From the NCBI GenBank assembly GCA_934432675.1, contig CAKRYT010000006.1, positions 88,265 to 152,264 on the forward strand: a stretch of 64,000 bases of DNA, in the 5' to 3' direction. Both the position numbers and the translations under genes were made by a program. This DNA is from an uncultured Eubacteriales bacterium (GTDB lineage: Bacteria; Bacillota; Clostridia; Oscillospirales; CAG-272). Of this stretch, positions 49,176 to 57,900 are shown in pieces. Numbering within the stretch: the first letter of the stretch is position 1; each line of letters begins with the position of its first letter. The notes beneath the pieces were generated by a model. It was not told the origin of the DNA and ran no database searches. It worked only from the letters and a program-made list of their open reading frames with translations.

Positions 49176-50486
49176 ATGCAGGATCTTGACAGTTTGTTTT
49201 CCTATATTGAGGCGTCTCCCGCTGCCCCCGGCGCGGTTGCGGAGGCGGCACGTCGCCTGTCGGAGGCGGGCTTTACGCCGCTCGGCGAGGCGGCACCGTG
49301 GCAGATCGTCCCCGGAGGAAAGTATTACGTGACACGGAATCTGACCTCCCTCATCGCCTTCCGTATGCCTGCATGCCTCCCGAGCGGCGTCATGATCGTC
49401 GCGGCACACAGCGATTCCCCCTCTTACGCCGTCGGGACGACCTCCCCCGAACGGCGCGACGCACGCTATACCCGCCTTTCGGTCGAGAAATACGGCGGGA
49501 TGCTCGCCGCTACCTGGATGGACAGACCTCTCTCGGTCACGGGCGTGCTGACGGTTTGCGAGGAGGGCACCCTGCGGCAGATTCCGGTCACGATTGATCG
49601 TGATCTTATCGTCATTCCGAGCCTTGCTATCCATATGGACAGGCAGGCAAACGACGGCGCGACCTACCGTGCATCGACCGAGATGCAGCCGCTCTACGGT
49701 GACGAGGCGGCACCCGGTCTTCTTCGCCTCCTTGCCGAGGCGGCAGGGGTGGACCCCGCCGACATCGTTTCGACGGAGACGTGGCTCTACCTCAGAGAAA
49801 AACCGCGCCGCATCGGGGCCGACGGGGAGTACATCCTCTCGCCCCGCCTCGACGATCTCATGTGCGCGTGGGGCGGGCTCACGGGGCTGATCGACGCGCC
49901 CGAGACATCCGCCGTGCAGATGTTTGCCCTCTTTGATAACGAGGAGGTCGGCTCTGCCAGTTATCAGGGGGCGGGGTCGGATCTGCTCCGCGGGACCTTT
50001 GATCGCCTGACCGCCGCTCTCGGTATGGACGAGGACGCGCGCCGCGCGTTGCTCGCGCGCTCCTTCCTGGTCTCGGCGGACAACGCACACGCCGTGCATC
50101 CGAACCACCCCGAGAAAGCCGACCCGCTCTATGCGCCCCGCATGAACGGCGGCGTGGTCATTAAACACAACGCCAACCATCGTTACGTGACGGATGCCTT
50201 CTCCGAGGGGGTGTTCCGCGAGATCTGCCGCCGCGCGGGTGTTCCGACGCAGGACTACCGCAACCATCCCGACATCCCGGGCGGCTCCACCCTCGGTTGT
50301 ATCTCGAACGGGCAGCTTTCGCTCCACGCCGTGGATATCGGTATGGCACAACTTGCGATGCACGCCTCCTGCGAGACGGCAGGGGCATTGGACGCCACCT
50401 ACCTGCGTCAGGCCGTTACCGCATTTTACGGCACCACCCTGACGTTCGGCACCGGGGATGCCGCCGATTGCGTTACGCTTTCGTGA
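49176..50486 (+). CDS. apeB: M18 family aminopeptidase (aspartyl aminopeptidase type)
   Basis: 436 residues. Metal-site motifs in order are VAAHSDSPSYAV (His, about 72-83), SPRLDDLMCAWGGL (Asp), FDNEEVGSASYQGAGSD (Glu pair), SADNAHAVHPN (Asp and His) and IKHNANHRYVTD. This is the dinuclear zinc site of M18 enzymes, which release acidic or neutral N-terminal residues. Length matches the family. Cytoplasmic. It is divergent from the pepD operon with its own promoter, and completes a set of four peptidases. Confidence 0.92.
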   Translation: MQDLDSLFSYIEASPAAPGAVAEAARRLSEAGFTPLGEAAPWQIVPGGKYYVTRNLTSLIAFRMPACLPSGVMIVAAHSDSPSYAVGTTSPERRDARYTRLSVEKYGGMLAATWMDRPLSVTGVLTVCEEGTLRQIPVTIDRDLIVIPSLAIHMDRQANDGATYRASTEMQPLYGDEAAPGLLRLLAEAAGVDPADIVSTETWLYLREKPRRIGADGEYILSPRLDDLMCAWGGLTGLIDAPETSAVQMFALFDNEEVGSASYQGAGSDLLRGTFDRLTAALGMDEDARRALLARSFLVSADNAHAVHPNHPEKADPLYAPRMNGGVVIKHNANHRYVTDAFSEGVFREICRRAGVPTQDYRNHPDIPGGSTLGCISNGQLSLHAVDIGMAQLAMHASCETAGALDATYLRQAVTAFYGTTLTFGTGDAADCVTLS

Positions 50487-50502
50487 CGCGCGGACGATGC
50501 CC

Positions 50503-50555
50503 GGATGGTATCCATCCGACGCTCGGATGGCACCCGTCCGATGATTGGACGGTGC
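50503..50555 (+). other. Cluster of overlapping small hairpins after the M18 gene
   Basis: GGATGG/CCATCC (50503-50508 with 50512-50517) competes with ATCCGA/TCGGAT (50514-50519 with 50523-50528). A third hairpin GCACC...GTCC/GGAC...GGTGC spans 50530-50555. There is no T-run; the terminator comes later. The role is unknown. Confidence 0.5.
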
Positions 50556-50689
50556 CCGTTTGACGTCCGTCCCGATACCCGCGTCGTTATCGCACGATTG
50601 CCCGAAAAAGCACTCATAAAACGCTTTGCTCCATGCTCGCCCGCCGCCGGGGTCCGCCTGATTGACCTCCCCGGTGGCAGACGGCCGGG

Positions 50690-50728
50690 AGGGGGCGCAC
50701 CGCCCGGTGCGCCCCCTCTTTCTTGCCT
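50690..50728 (+). terminator. Terminator downstream of the M18 gene
   Basis: The perfect 13-bp stem AGGGGGCGCACCG/CGGTGCGCCCCCT with a CC loop is followed by CTTTCTTGCC. The 370 bases between the M18 stop and the next promoter hold no supported gene. Confidence 0.75.
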
Positions 50729-50857
50729 TTGTGTGTTTTTTGGAAAAAACAAGTGCACCGCGCGCGCCGGTCGTCAATTTCGACAAAAAACTTCAAAAAT
50801 TTACGGACACAATTAAAGAATAATGTGACTTATGCGACAAATGCACAGAATTACCTA

Positions 50858-50887
50858 TTGCCTGCCTCGGAATCCATCTGTTAAAAT
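50858..50887 (+). promoter_or_regulatory. Promoter of the lipid kinase/plsC pair
   Basis: TTGCCT (50858-50863), then TTAAAA after 17 bases or TAAAAT after 18 bases (50882-50887). Confidence 0.6.
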
Positions 50888-50922
50888 ACTCTCGTATGAA
50901 CATATAACGGAGGTTTTCCCGT

Positions 50923-51837
50923 ATGACAACAATTCTTTACAACCCGAAAGCCAACAACGGCAGCGGTGAGACATCGGTCCGCGCGTGGGTCGCCGCCCAC
51001 GGCATGGATGCGGCCGATATGAAGAGCGTTTTGGAGATTCCCGATCTTGCGGCATTCGTCGCGCCGCTCGGTGCGGACGATAAGATTATCCTCTGCGGCG
51101 GGGACGGGACGCTGATGCGCTTTGCGGATGCGATCCGCGACATCGACCTGAAAGTGCCGGTCTATTTCACGCCCGCCGGGACGGGTAACGACTTTTTGCG
51201 GGACGTCAGGGCGGAGGATGATCCGCTCCTGATCAACAAGTACATCGTGGACCTGCCCCGTGTGTACGTCAACGGGGAGGAGCACGTGTTCGTCAACGGC
51301 ATCGGCTACGGGCTCGACGGCTACTGCTGCGAGGTCGGTGACGAGATCCAGCGCAACTCGGATAAGAAAGTCAATTATTCCGCCATTGCCATCAAGGGCA
51401 TTCTCGGCAAGTTCAAACCGCGCCGCGCGACGGTGACGGTGGACGGCGTGACCCGTGTCTACGAAAAGGCGTGGCTGGCTCCGACGATGAACGGCAGGTG
51501 CTACGGCGGCGGATTGTTTATCACGCCGAACCAGGATCGCCTCGGCGAGAGCGGCCTTGTCTCCAACGCCGTGGTGCATCACTACGGTCGCCTGCACGTC
51601 CTGATGATCTTTCCCTCCATCGGTAAGGGGCAGCACCTCAAATACACGAAAGCGGTGGACATCCGCGAGGGGAACGAGATCACCGTCAGGTTTGACGTAC
51701 CCTGCGCGTTGCAGATCGACGGCGAGACGTACCTCAACGTGAGCGAGTACAAGGTCCTTTCCCGCAAGCGTGTGAAAGAACTGAAAGCGGCGAAGGCGGC
51801 CGAGGGCGTCAAGGCCGAAGAACCCGCTACCGTATGA
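50923..51837 (+). CDS. Diacylglycerol/lipid kinase family protein
   Basis: 304 residues. It has the DAGK catalytic domain with ILYNPKANNGSG at the start, the nucleotide loop ILCGGDGTLMRFADAI (about 47-62) and PAGTGNDFLRDV (about 85-96). The C-terminal beta-sandwich domain contains VFVNGIGYGLDG and NGRCYGGGLFITP. Members phosphorylate diacylglycerol or related lipids at the membrane face and supply phosphatidate. The following plsC-like gene overlaps by four bases (ATGA), giving a plausible two-step phosphatidate unit. The tail is Ala/Lys/Glu-rich. Ribosome site GGAGGT. Confidence 0.88.
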   Translation: MTTILYNPKANNGSGETSVRAWVAAHGMDAADMKSVLEIPDLAAFVAPLGADDKIILCGGDGTLMRFADAIRDIDLKVPVYFTPAGTGNDFLRDVRAEDDPLLINKYIVDLPRVYVNGEEHVFVNGIGYGLDGYCCEVGDEIQRNSDKKVNYSAIAIKGILGKFKPRRATVTVDGVTRVYEKAWLAPTMNGRCYGGGLFITPNQDRLGESGLVSNAVVHHYGRLHVLMIFPSIGKGQHLKYTKAVDIREGNEITVRFDVPCALQIDGETYLNVSEYKVLSRKRVKELKAAKAAEGVKAEEPATV

Positions 51838-52670
51838 TTTTATGGATCTTCGCCGTACAGGCAATCGCGGCGGCGGTGGTGCTTGGCTTCCTGGTGCCGA
51901 CGGCGGCTTGGACGTGGTGGCAGACGGTGCTGTTTTCCGCCGGTGTTTTTGTCGGGGTGTTCCTCGCACTCAACGTGCTGTTTATTCTGCTCCTGTTTGT
52001 GATTTCGCTCTTTCTGCCCAAGGAGGAGCCGAGACGTGAGAGCCGTTTCTGGCGTCACTGGACGGTGCGTTCTGTCGCGTGGATCCTGGATGTTCTGAAC
52101 GTCCGCGTCAAGGTGGAGGGAAAGGAACTGCTCCCCCGTAGCCCAATGGTGCTGGTCAGCAATCACCGCTCGGATTTTGATCCGATGGCGGCGATGGTGG
52201 CTTTCCCGCACCGTCCGCTCGTCTACATATCGAAGGAGAGCAATCTGCGTATTCCGATTGCCGGGGCGTTCGTGCGCCGGTGTCATTTCCTGCCGATCGA
52301 CCGGGAGAATCCGCGCGCCGCACTCGCGACGTTGAAGAGCGCGGCGACCCTCATGCGGGAGCGCGGGCTGGACATCGGGATCTACCCGGAGGGCACGCGC
52401 AGTTACAAGGGGGGACCCAAACCCTTCAAGGAGGGGGCGTTCCTGATGGCAAAGCAGGCGGGTGCGCCGATCGTCCTCATGACGACGGAGGGTACGGAGG
52501 AAATTGCGGGGCACGTCGTCGTGCGGCGCAATACCGTGCACCTGCGCGTTCTGCGCGTTATTTCCGCCGAGGAGGTCGCCGCGACCTCCGCGCGTGAACT
52601 CATGCGTCTTTCCGAGGAGACGCTCCTTGCCGCGCTCGGTCAGACGACGGAGCGACCGGTCACTGTGTAA
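51834..52670 (+). CDS. plsC: 1-acyl-sn-glycerol-3-phosphate acyltransferase (PlsC type)
   Basis: 278 residues. Two N-terminal hydrophobic helices (about 1-25 and 32-60) are longer than in compact PlsC. The acyltransferase domain has motif I SNHRSDFDP (HxxxxD, about 110), motif II FLPIDRENPRAALA and motif III IYPEGTRSYKGGPKPFKEGAF (about 182-202). It transfers an acyl chain to lysophosphatidate to make phosphatidate at the inner membrane. It is translationally coupled to the lipid kinase. Terminator at 52675-52708. Confidence 0.9.
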   Translation: MILWIFAVQAIAAAVVLGFLVPTAAWTWWQTVLFSAGVFVGVFLALNVLFILLLFVISLFLPKEEPRRESRFWRHWTVRSVAWILDVLNVRVKVEGKELLPRSPMVLVSNHRSDFDPMAAMVAFPHRPLVYISKESNLRIPIAGAFVRRCHFLPIDRENPRAALATLKSAATLMRERGLDIGIYPEGTRSYKGGPKPFKEGAFLMAKQAGAPIVLMTTEGTEEIAGHVVVRRNTVHLRVLRVISAEEVAATSARELMRLSEETLLAALGQTTERPVTV

Positions 52671-52674
52671 GACC

Positions 52675-52708
52675 ATCCCCGACGGGACAGCCCGTCGGGG
52701 ATTTTTTG
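52675..52708 (+). terminator. Intrinsic terminator after plsC
   Basis: The perfect 12-bp stem ATCCCCGACGGG/CCCGTCGGGGAT with an ACAG loop is followed by a T-run. Confidence 0.92.
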
Positions 52709-52739
52709 TGAAAAAGGTGCGCGGAATGCCGGAATGGCG

Positions 52740-52768
52740 TTGACAAGCCGAGGGGACTCATGTAAAAT
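52740..52768 (+). promoter_or_regulatory. Promoter of the transketolase operon
   Basis: TTGACA (52740-52745), 17 bases, then TAAAAT (52763-52768). Confidence 0.82.
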
Positions 52769-52810
52769 AATAGGGTATCTTTTATTTGCACCGTATTAAA
52801 GGGGAACATT

Positions 52811-53641
52811 ATGGTTGAGGAGAGAAAAAACTACCTCGCGGACACCGCCCGCAGGGTGCGCCTCGGGATACTCGACGGCGTTTTTCACGCAAAGAGCGGA
52901 CATCCCGGCGGCTCGCTGTCCATCGCGGATATCCTGACGTACCTGTATTTTGAGGAAATGCACGTAAGACCGGAAGAGCCGAAGTGGGAGGGGCGCGATC
53001 GTTTTGTCCTCTCCAAGGGGCATGCCGCCCCGGCACTCTACGCGACGCTCGCGGCGCGCGGCTATTTCCCGTGGGAGGAACTCTCTACGCTGCGGCAGAT
53101 CGGCTCCCGTTTGCAGGGGCATCCGGACATGAAGGGGACCCCCGGCGTCGATATGTCCACCGGGTCGCTCGGCCTCGGCATTTCCGCCGCCTGCGGCATG
53201 GCACTCACCGCCAAATACCTGAAAAAGGACTTCCGCGTCTATACCGTCATCGGCGACGGGGAGAGCGAGGAGGGGCAGGTCTGGGAGGCGGCGATGTTCG
53301 CCGCGCACTACGGACTTGACAACCTGGTCGCCGTCGTGGACTGGAACGGTCTGCAAATCGACGGTGCCGTGACGGACGTCATGAATCCGACGCCGCACGA
53401 CGAGAAATTCCGTGCCTTCGGCTGGAACGTCGTCACCTGTGACGCGCACGATTTTGACGAGATTGAGGCGGCCTTCGCCGCCGCGCGTGCCTGCCAAGGG
53501 AAACCGACCGCCATCATCGCCCGTTCCGTAAAGGGGAAAGGCGTTTCTTACATGGAAAACCAGTGCGGCTGGCACGGTCAGGCACCTAAAGAAGAACAGT
53601 ATCGGCAGGCTGTCGCCGAACTCGGCGGGGAGGAAAAATGA
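52811..53641 (+). CDS. Transketolase, N-terminal (thiamine diphosphate-binding) subunit
   Basis: 276 residues. It has the N-terminal half of a split transketolase: HAKSGHPGGSLSIADIL (about 25-41), LSKGHAAPALYA, the TPP motif beginning GDGESEEGQVWEAAMFA and ending VVDWNGLQ (about 155-188), and KGKGVSYMENQCGWHG near the end. It joins the following subunit to transfer two-carbon units in the non-oxidative pentose phosphate pathway. Ribosome site AGGGGAAC. The overlap with the next gene (ATGATGA) couples translation. Confidence 0.94.
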   Translation: MVEERKNYLADTARRVRLGILDGVFHAKSGHPGGSLSIADILTYLYFEEMHVRPEEPKWEGRDRFVLSKGHAAPALYATLAARGYFPWEELSTLRQIGSRLQGHPDMKGTPGVDMSTGSLGLGISAACGMALTAKYLKKDFRVYTVIGDGESEEGQVWEAAMFAAHYGLDNLVAVVDWNGLQIDGAVTDVMNPTPHDEKFRAFGWNVVTCDAHDFDEIEAAFAAARACQGKPTAIIARSVKGKGVSYMENQCGWHGQAPKEEQYRQAVAELGGEEK

Positions 53642-54582
53642 TGAGTGATAAGATCGCTACCCGTGAGGCATACGGCGCGTCACTGGTGAAACTCGGTGCC
53701 ACGCGGGACTTCGTCGTCCTCGACGCGGATCTCGCCGCCGCCACCAAGACCGGTATGTTCAAGAAAGCGTACCCCGACCGTTTCTTCGACTGCGGGATTG
53801 CCGAGGGGAATATGATGAGTGTTGCGGCGGGCATCGCCGCGACCGGTGTCACCCCCTTCGTCTCCACCTTCGCCATGTTCGCCGCGGGGCGGGCATTTGA
53901 GCAGGTGAGGAATTCCGTCGCTTACCCGCATCTGAACGTCAAGATCTGCGCCACCCACGCCGGTATCACCGTCGGGGAGGACGGTGCCACCCACCAGTGC
54001 AATGAGGATCTCTCGCTCATGCGTACCATCCCCGGTATGACGGTCATCAACCCGGCGGACGCCGTGGAGACCGAGGCGGCAGTAACCGCCGCCCTCGATT
54101 TTGACGGCCCCATGTATATCCGCCTCGGTCGCGCCCCGGTGCCGGTCCTGAACGACCGCCCCGACTATCGTTTTGAGATCGGGAAGGGGTATGTCCTCGC
54201 CGACGGCAAGGACGTGACCCTCGTCGCGACGGGCTACATGGTGCACCTCGCACTGGAAGCGAGGGAGATTCTCGCGGCAGAGGGCCTTTCCGCCCGTGTC
54301 GTGAATATCCACACCATCAAGCCCCTGGATACCGCCCTCATCACCGCGTGCGCCGAGGAGACGGGTGCCATCGTCACCGCGGAGGAGCATTCGATCATCG
54401 GCGGGCTCGGCTCTGCCGTCGCGGAGTGCCTCGCGGATGCTTGCCCCACCCCCCTGGAACGCGTCGGCGTGCGTGACACGTTCGGTAAGAGCGGCACCGT
54501 CCCGGCTCTGCTCGAAAAGTTCGGGCTCACCGCACCGGAGATCGCCGCCGCCGCCCGCCGCGCCATCGCCCGCAAAAAGTAA
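53638..54582 (+). CDS. Transketolase, C-terminal subunit
   Basis: 314 residues (or 313 if the second ATG at 53641 is used). The pyrimidine-binding domain has VVLDADLAAATKTGMF, DCGIAEGNMMSVAAGIA with the catalytic Glu, and THAGITVGEDGATHQ with the His ligands. The transketolase C-terminal domain (about 190-310) has KPLDTALI and TAEEHSIIGGLGSAVAE. It forms the active enzyme with the N-terminal subunit encoded just upstream. Split transketolases are common in Clostridia and archaea; a DXP synthase assignment is ruled out by the subunit lengths and motif spacing. Confidence 0.94.
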   Translation: MMSDKIATREAYGASLVKLGATRDFVVLDADLAAATKTGMFKKAYPDRFFDCGIAEGNMMSVAAGIAATGVTPFVSTFAMFAAGRAFEQVRNSVAYPHLNVKICATHAGITVGEDGATHQCNEDLSLMRTIPGMTVINPADAVETEAAVTAALDFDGPMYIRLGRAPVPVLNDRPDYRFEIGKGYVLADGKDVTLVATGYMVHLALEAREILAAEGLSARVVNIHTIKPLDTALITACAEETGAIVTAEEHSIIGGLGSAVAECLADACPTPLERVGVRDTFGKSGTVPALLEKFGLTAPEIAAAARRAIARKK

Positions 54583-54667
54583 ATACCCCCGCGGGCAAGT
54601 GCCGGAGCCGGCAATACGGCACCGTAAAGAAATTGCCTACATAAGCACCCCGCAAAGCACATACGAT

Positions 54668-54708
54668 CGAGGCGGAGCCGCATTCCTGCGGCCCCGCCTC
54701 GTTGTTTC
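54668..54708 (+). terminator. Intrinsic terminator after the transketolase genes
   Basis: CGAGGCGG/CCGCCTCG with inner GCCGCA/TGCGGC (a single bulged base on each side) and a TTCC loop, followed by TTGTTTCAT. The rest of 54583-54808 holds no supported gene. Confidence 0.85.
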
Positions 54709-54808
54709 ATGCCCTTGCCCGCAACTATTCCGATAGCGGTATGGTCACTTATCGGTACCGGAACAGCTGCGGCTTTGTACGCGGTCTCCGCCGATTTTGT
54801 TAAATTCT

Positions 54809-54837
54809 TTGACAAATTATGAAAAATGTGTTAAAAT
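54809..54837 (+). promoter_or_regulatory. Promoter of the Cys-repeat lipoprotein gene
   Basis: TTGACA (54809-54814), 17 bases, then TAAAAT (54832-54837). It leaves an 85-base leader. Confidence 0.8.
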
Positions 54838-54924
54838 ACAAGGCGTAAGAACAGTTGGGTTGTTCACGCCTTGCCCGCGGCGGGAATAGAATGTACATCG
54901 GGCAAAACGAAAGGAGATAATTCC

Positions 54925-57900
54925 GTGAAGAAACTATGCGCTGCTTTTCTTGTGCTGTTGCTGGTCGTATGTGCCGTCTGGCTCGTCGCCTGTGACTGCA
55001 AACACGAGTATGCCGACTGGTTGGTGACGACCGCGCCTACCTGTGAGGAGGACGGTGTGCGGACGCGCTACTGCCGTAAGTGTGACCACGCGGAGACCGA
55101 GACGGTCCCGGCGGGGCACACCCTGACCCCCGTCGCCGGGGTGTCTGCGTCGTGCGAGGAGGAAGGTGTGATTGCACACGACCGGTGCACGGCGTGCAAC
55201 AAACTCTTTATCGGCGGGGTGGAAAAGACCGCCGAGGAACTCGTTATCCCGAAGACGGAGCACGTACTCCTCGCTGTGAATGGTGCCCCGGCCTCCTGCC
55301 ACGAAGACGGCGTCCTGGCACATCTGCGCTGCGAATACTGCGGTATTAACTATCTGCGCGGCGAGGTCATTGCCGATGCGGACCTCGTGATTCCGGCGAC
55401 CCATGAGACTGTGGATATCCCCGGTATCGAAAAGACCTGCACGACCGACGGTCGTATGGCGTACACCTTTTGTTATGACTGCGGTGCCTGCTTTATCGGG
55501 GATCGTGAAGTGACCGAGGAGGAACTTTCCATCCCTGCCGGGCACGACACGGTCCATGTCAAAGAGGTCGCTGCCACCTGCGAGGAGGACGGCGTGCTGG
55601 CGCACGGTCACTGCGGGACCTGCGGTGCGGACGTGATCGACGGTGTGGCGAAGACCGAAGACGAGCTGCGCATCCCCGCGACCGGGCACGAGTACGGCTC
55701 GCTCATCGAGGAGACGGGCAAGCGCAAGCATTATCACTGCGATAAGTGCGGCTCCGATTTTGATGAGGGGTATCGTGAGATCACCAAACTGGATATGACC
55801 TCTCACGTTTTCGGTGAGTGGCATGAGGGCACTCCCGCCACCTGCACCACGCCCGGGAGCCGTGGCTACTACCGGTGCACGCTGGACCCCGCCTGCGCGG
55901 GTTTCTACTATGACGTCAACTATGATTATATCGGCTCCACCGAGGATTGTCTCGTCATCCCCGCCGGGCATCACTACGAGACGCGTTATGATAAAGAAAA
56001 GCACATGAGCGTCTGCACGAGGTGCGGCGATGTGGAGTATACCTATTCGCACTCGCTCATGGACGATGACGCATATGAAAACGTCTATGAGGTCATCGAG
56101 GGTCGTGCGTACTGGCACTGCAAGTGTGCGGGGTGTGGCTATGCCGCCGCGAAAGATTGCGGACCCGCGCTGACGGACCTTTTCGTAGAACGGTCGTACA
56201 TGATCGACGTCGACAGTCCCGCAACGTTCCTGATCGGTTACCGCATGACGACAGGGGAGGAGGGGGGCAGCTCCCTGAACCAGTACCGGATCACCCCCGA
56301 TTTCTACGATGCACTCGTTGCCATAAAAGCAAGACCGGCGTCCGACTTCCCGATTAAGCAAACGTTCACCGTCTCGGCCCTCGGTTTCACCCGGGAAATC
56401 GAAATCACATTTGACGTTAAGCGTATCAGCGCGGTGACGGAATACCCGGTGTATACGAAGGGGAGCATCGAAACGATTGACAACATCGGGATCGTGCTCA
56501 CGGACAACGACGGTAACGTCTGTGACCGGATCAGTATTTCGGATTGCGAGAATGTGGACAACGGCGGCTTTGACGTGGACGCCGACCTTACAAAGGGTGA
56601 TAAGCGTTATACCTTGAAGTTTACTTACGACGGCAAACCGTTTGAATGCTCCTTTGTCTATACTGCCGAGGAGGTGCCGTTTGCCCTCGTGGGGAACAGG
56701 ACGGACGTCGTGAGCGGCGGTGTACCGATCCTGACGGTGTACTATACGACATCGGACGGTCGGCGGCCGGAGACCAAGCGGGTGCCGCTGCTCGCCTTCA
56801 CGATTGAGGAGGGGACCTTTGACATCAATGCGCTCGGTGAGTACACGCTGACCGTGTCGCTCGGCGATTATCTGCGGGGTACCGTTACGATTACCGTCAT
56901 GGATCCCAAAACGGTTGTCAACGTGACAGACGACTTCGTCTTCCCGGCAGGTTCACCGTTCATGCGCGTGCGCGTCAGGTATCTGGACGGCACGAGCGGC
57001 TACGAGGTGATTACTTCCCGGATGGTGCTGGATGCCGATTACGACGAGGACGGTGTGGCGCTCGACCTGAACAGTGTCGGTCAGTACGGTATCATCTACG
57101 TGCTGCGCGGCGAGTTGCAGTATGCGGACGTCACCGTTTATAACCCGCAGGATCTGCGTGCGGTTGATATGAATCCCTGCGGAAATACGCCTCTCATCTG
57201 GGAATACGAAACGTCCACAGACGAGGGAAATGCCAAGTATACGCTGCGCCCGGATCTCACGGGTCTGTTCTTCCGTGTGAGACTCGACGACGGGACGGAG
57301 CAGACGATTCAGGTCACCGAGGATATGATCTCCTTTGATGCCGATGCGTTGGCAAAGGCGGTGGCACAGGGCAGTTCTTCTTCCTTCTACGTAACGGTGA
57401 CATACCGCGGCTACACGTACCAAAACCTGCGTGTCATCCCGGCGTTGCGGTTGCCGCACCAGATTGTCGACCTTATGAGCGACGGGGAATGGGAGAACAC
57501 CATTTTGGTCCGTGACGGTGCACTCTGCAAGGACTATATGCTTATCGCACGCGATGCTGTGTATGGCGGGTATTACCATATCCCGCTGACGCTTTCGATG
57601 CTTTACCAACTCACGGAGCGCGAGGACGGCACCGTTACGGTCGGTGACACTCCCATCGATCCCGCAAAGACAGGAAAGGGCTACTATCGCGTCGTTGTCC
57701 GGTGCGAAGAAGCACAGAGAGATTTTAACCTTTGCATCTTCGATGAGGAAGATGTGGTCCGTGAACTGTCGGCCTACAACGTCGACTTCTCTTACGCGAT
57801 CTGCGGTGATCGTGAGTCGATCCTTGAAGGCCTTAGGGAGATGCGGTTCGATTACTACGAACTCGTGAAGTTCGGGAAGAAGAGATCGGTCCTGACCCGG

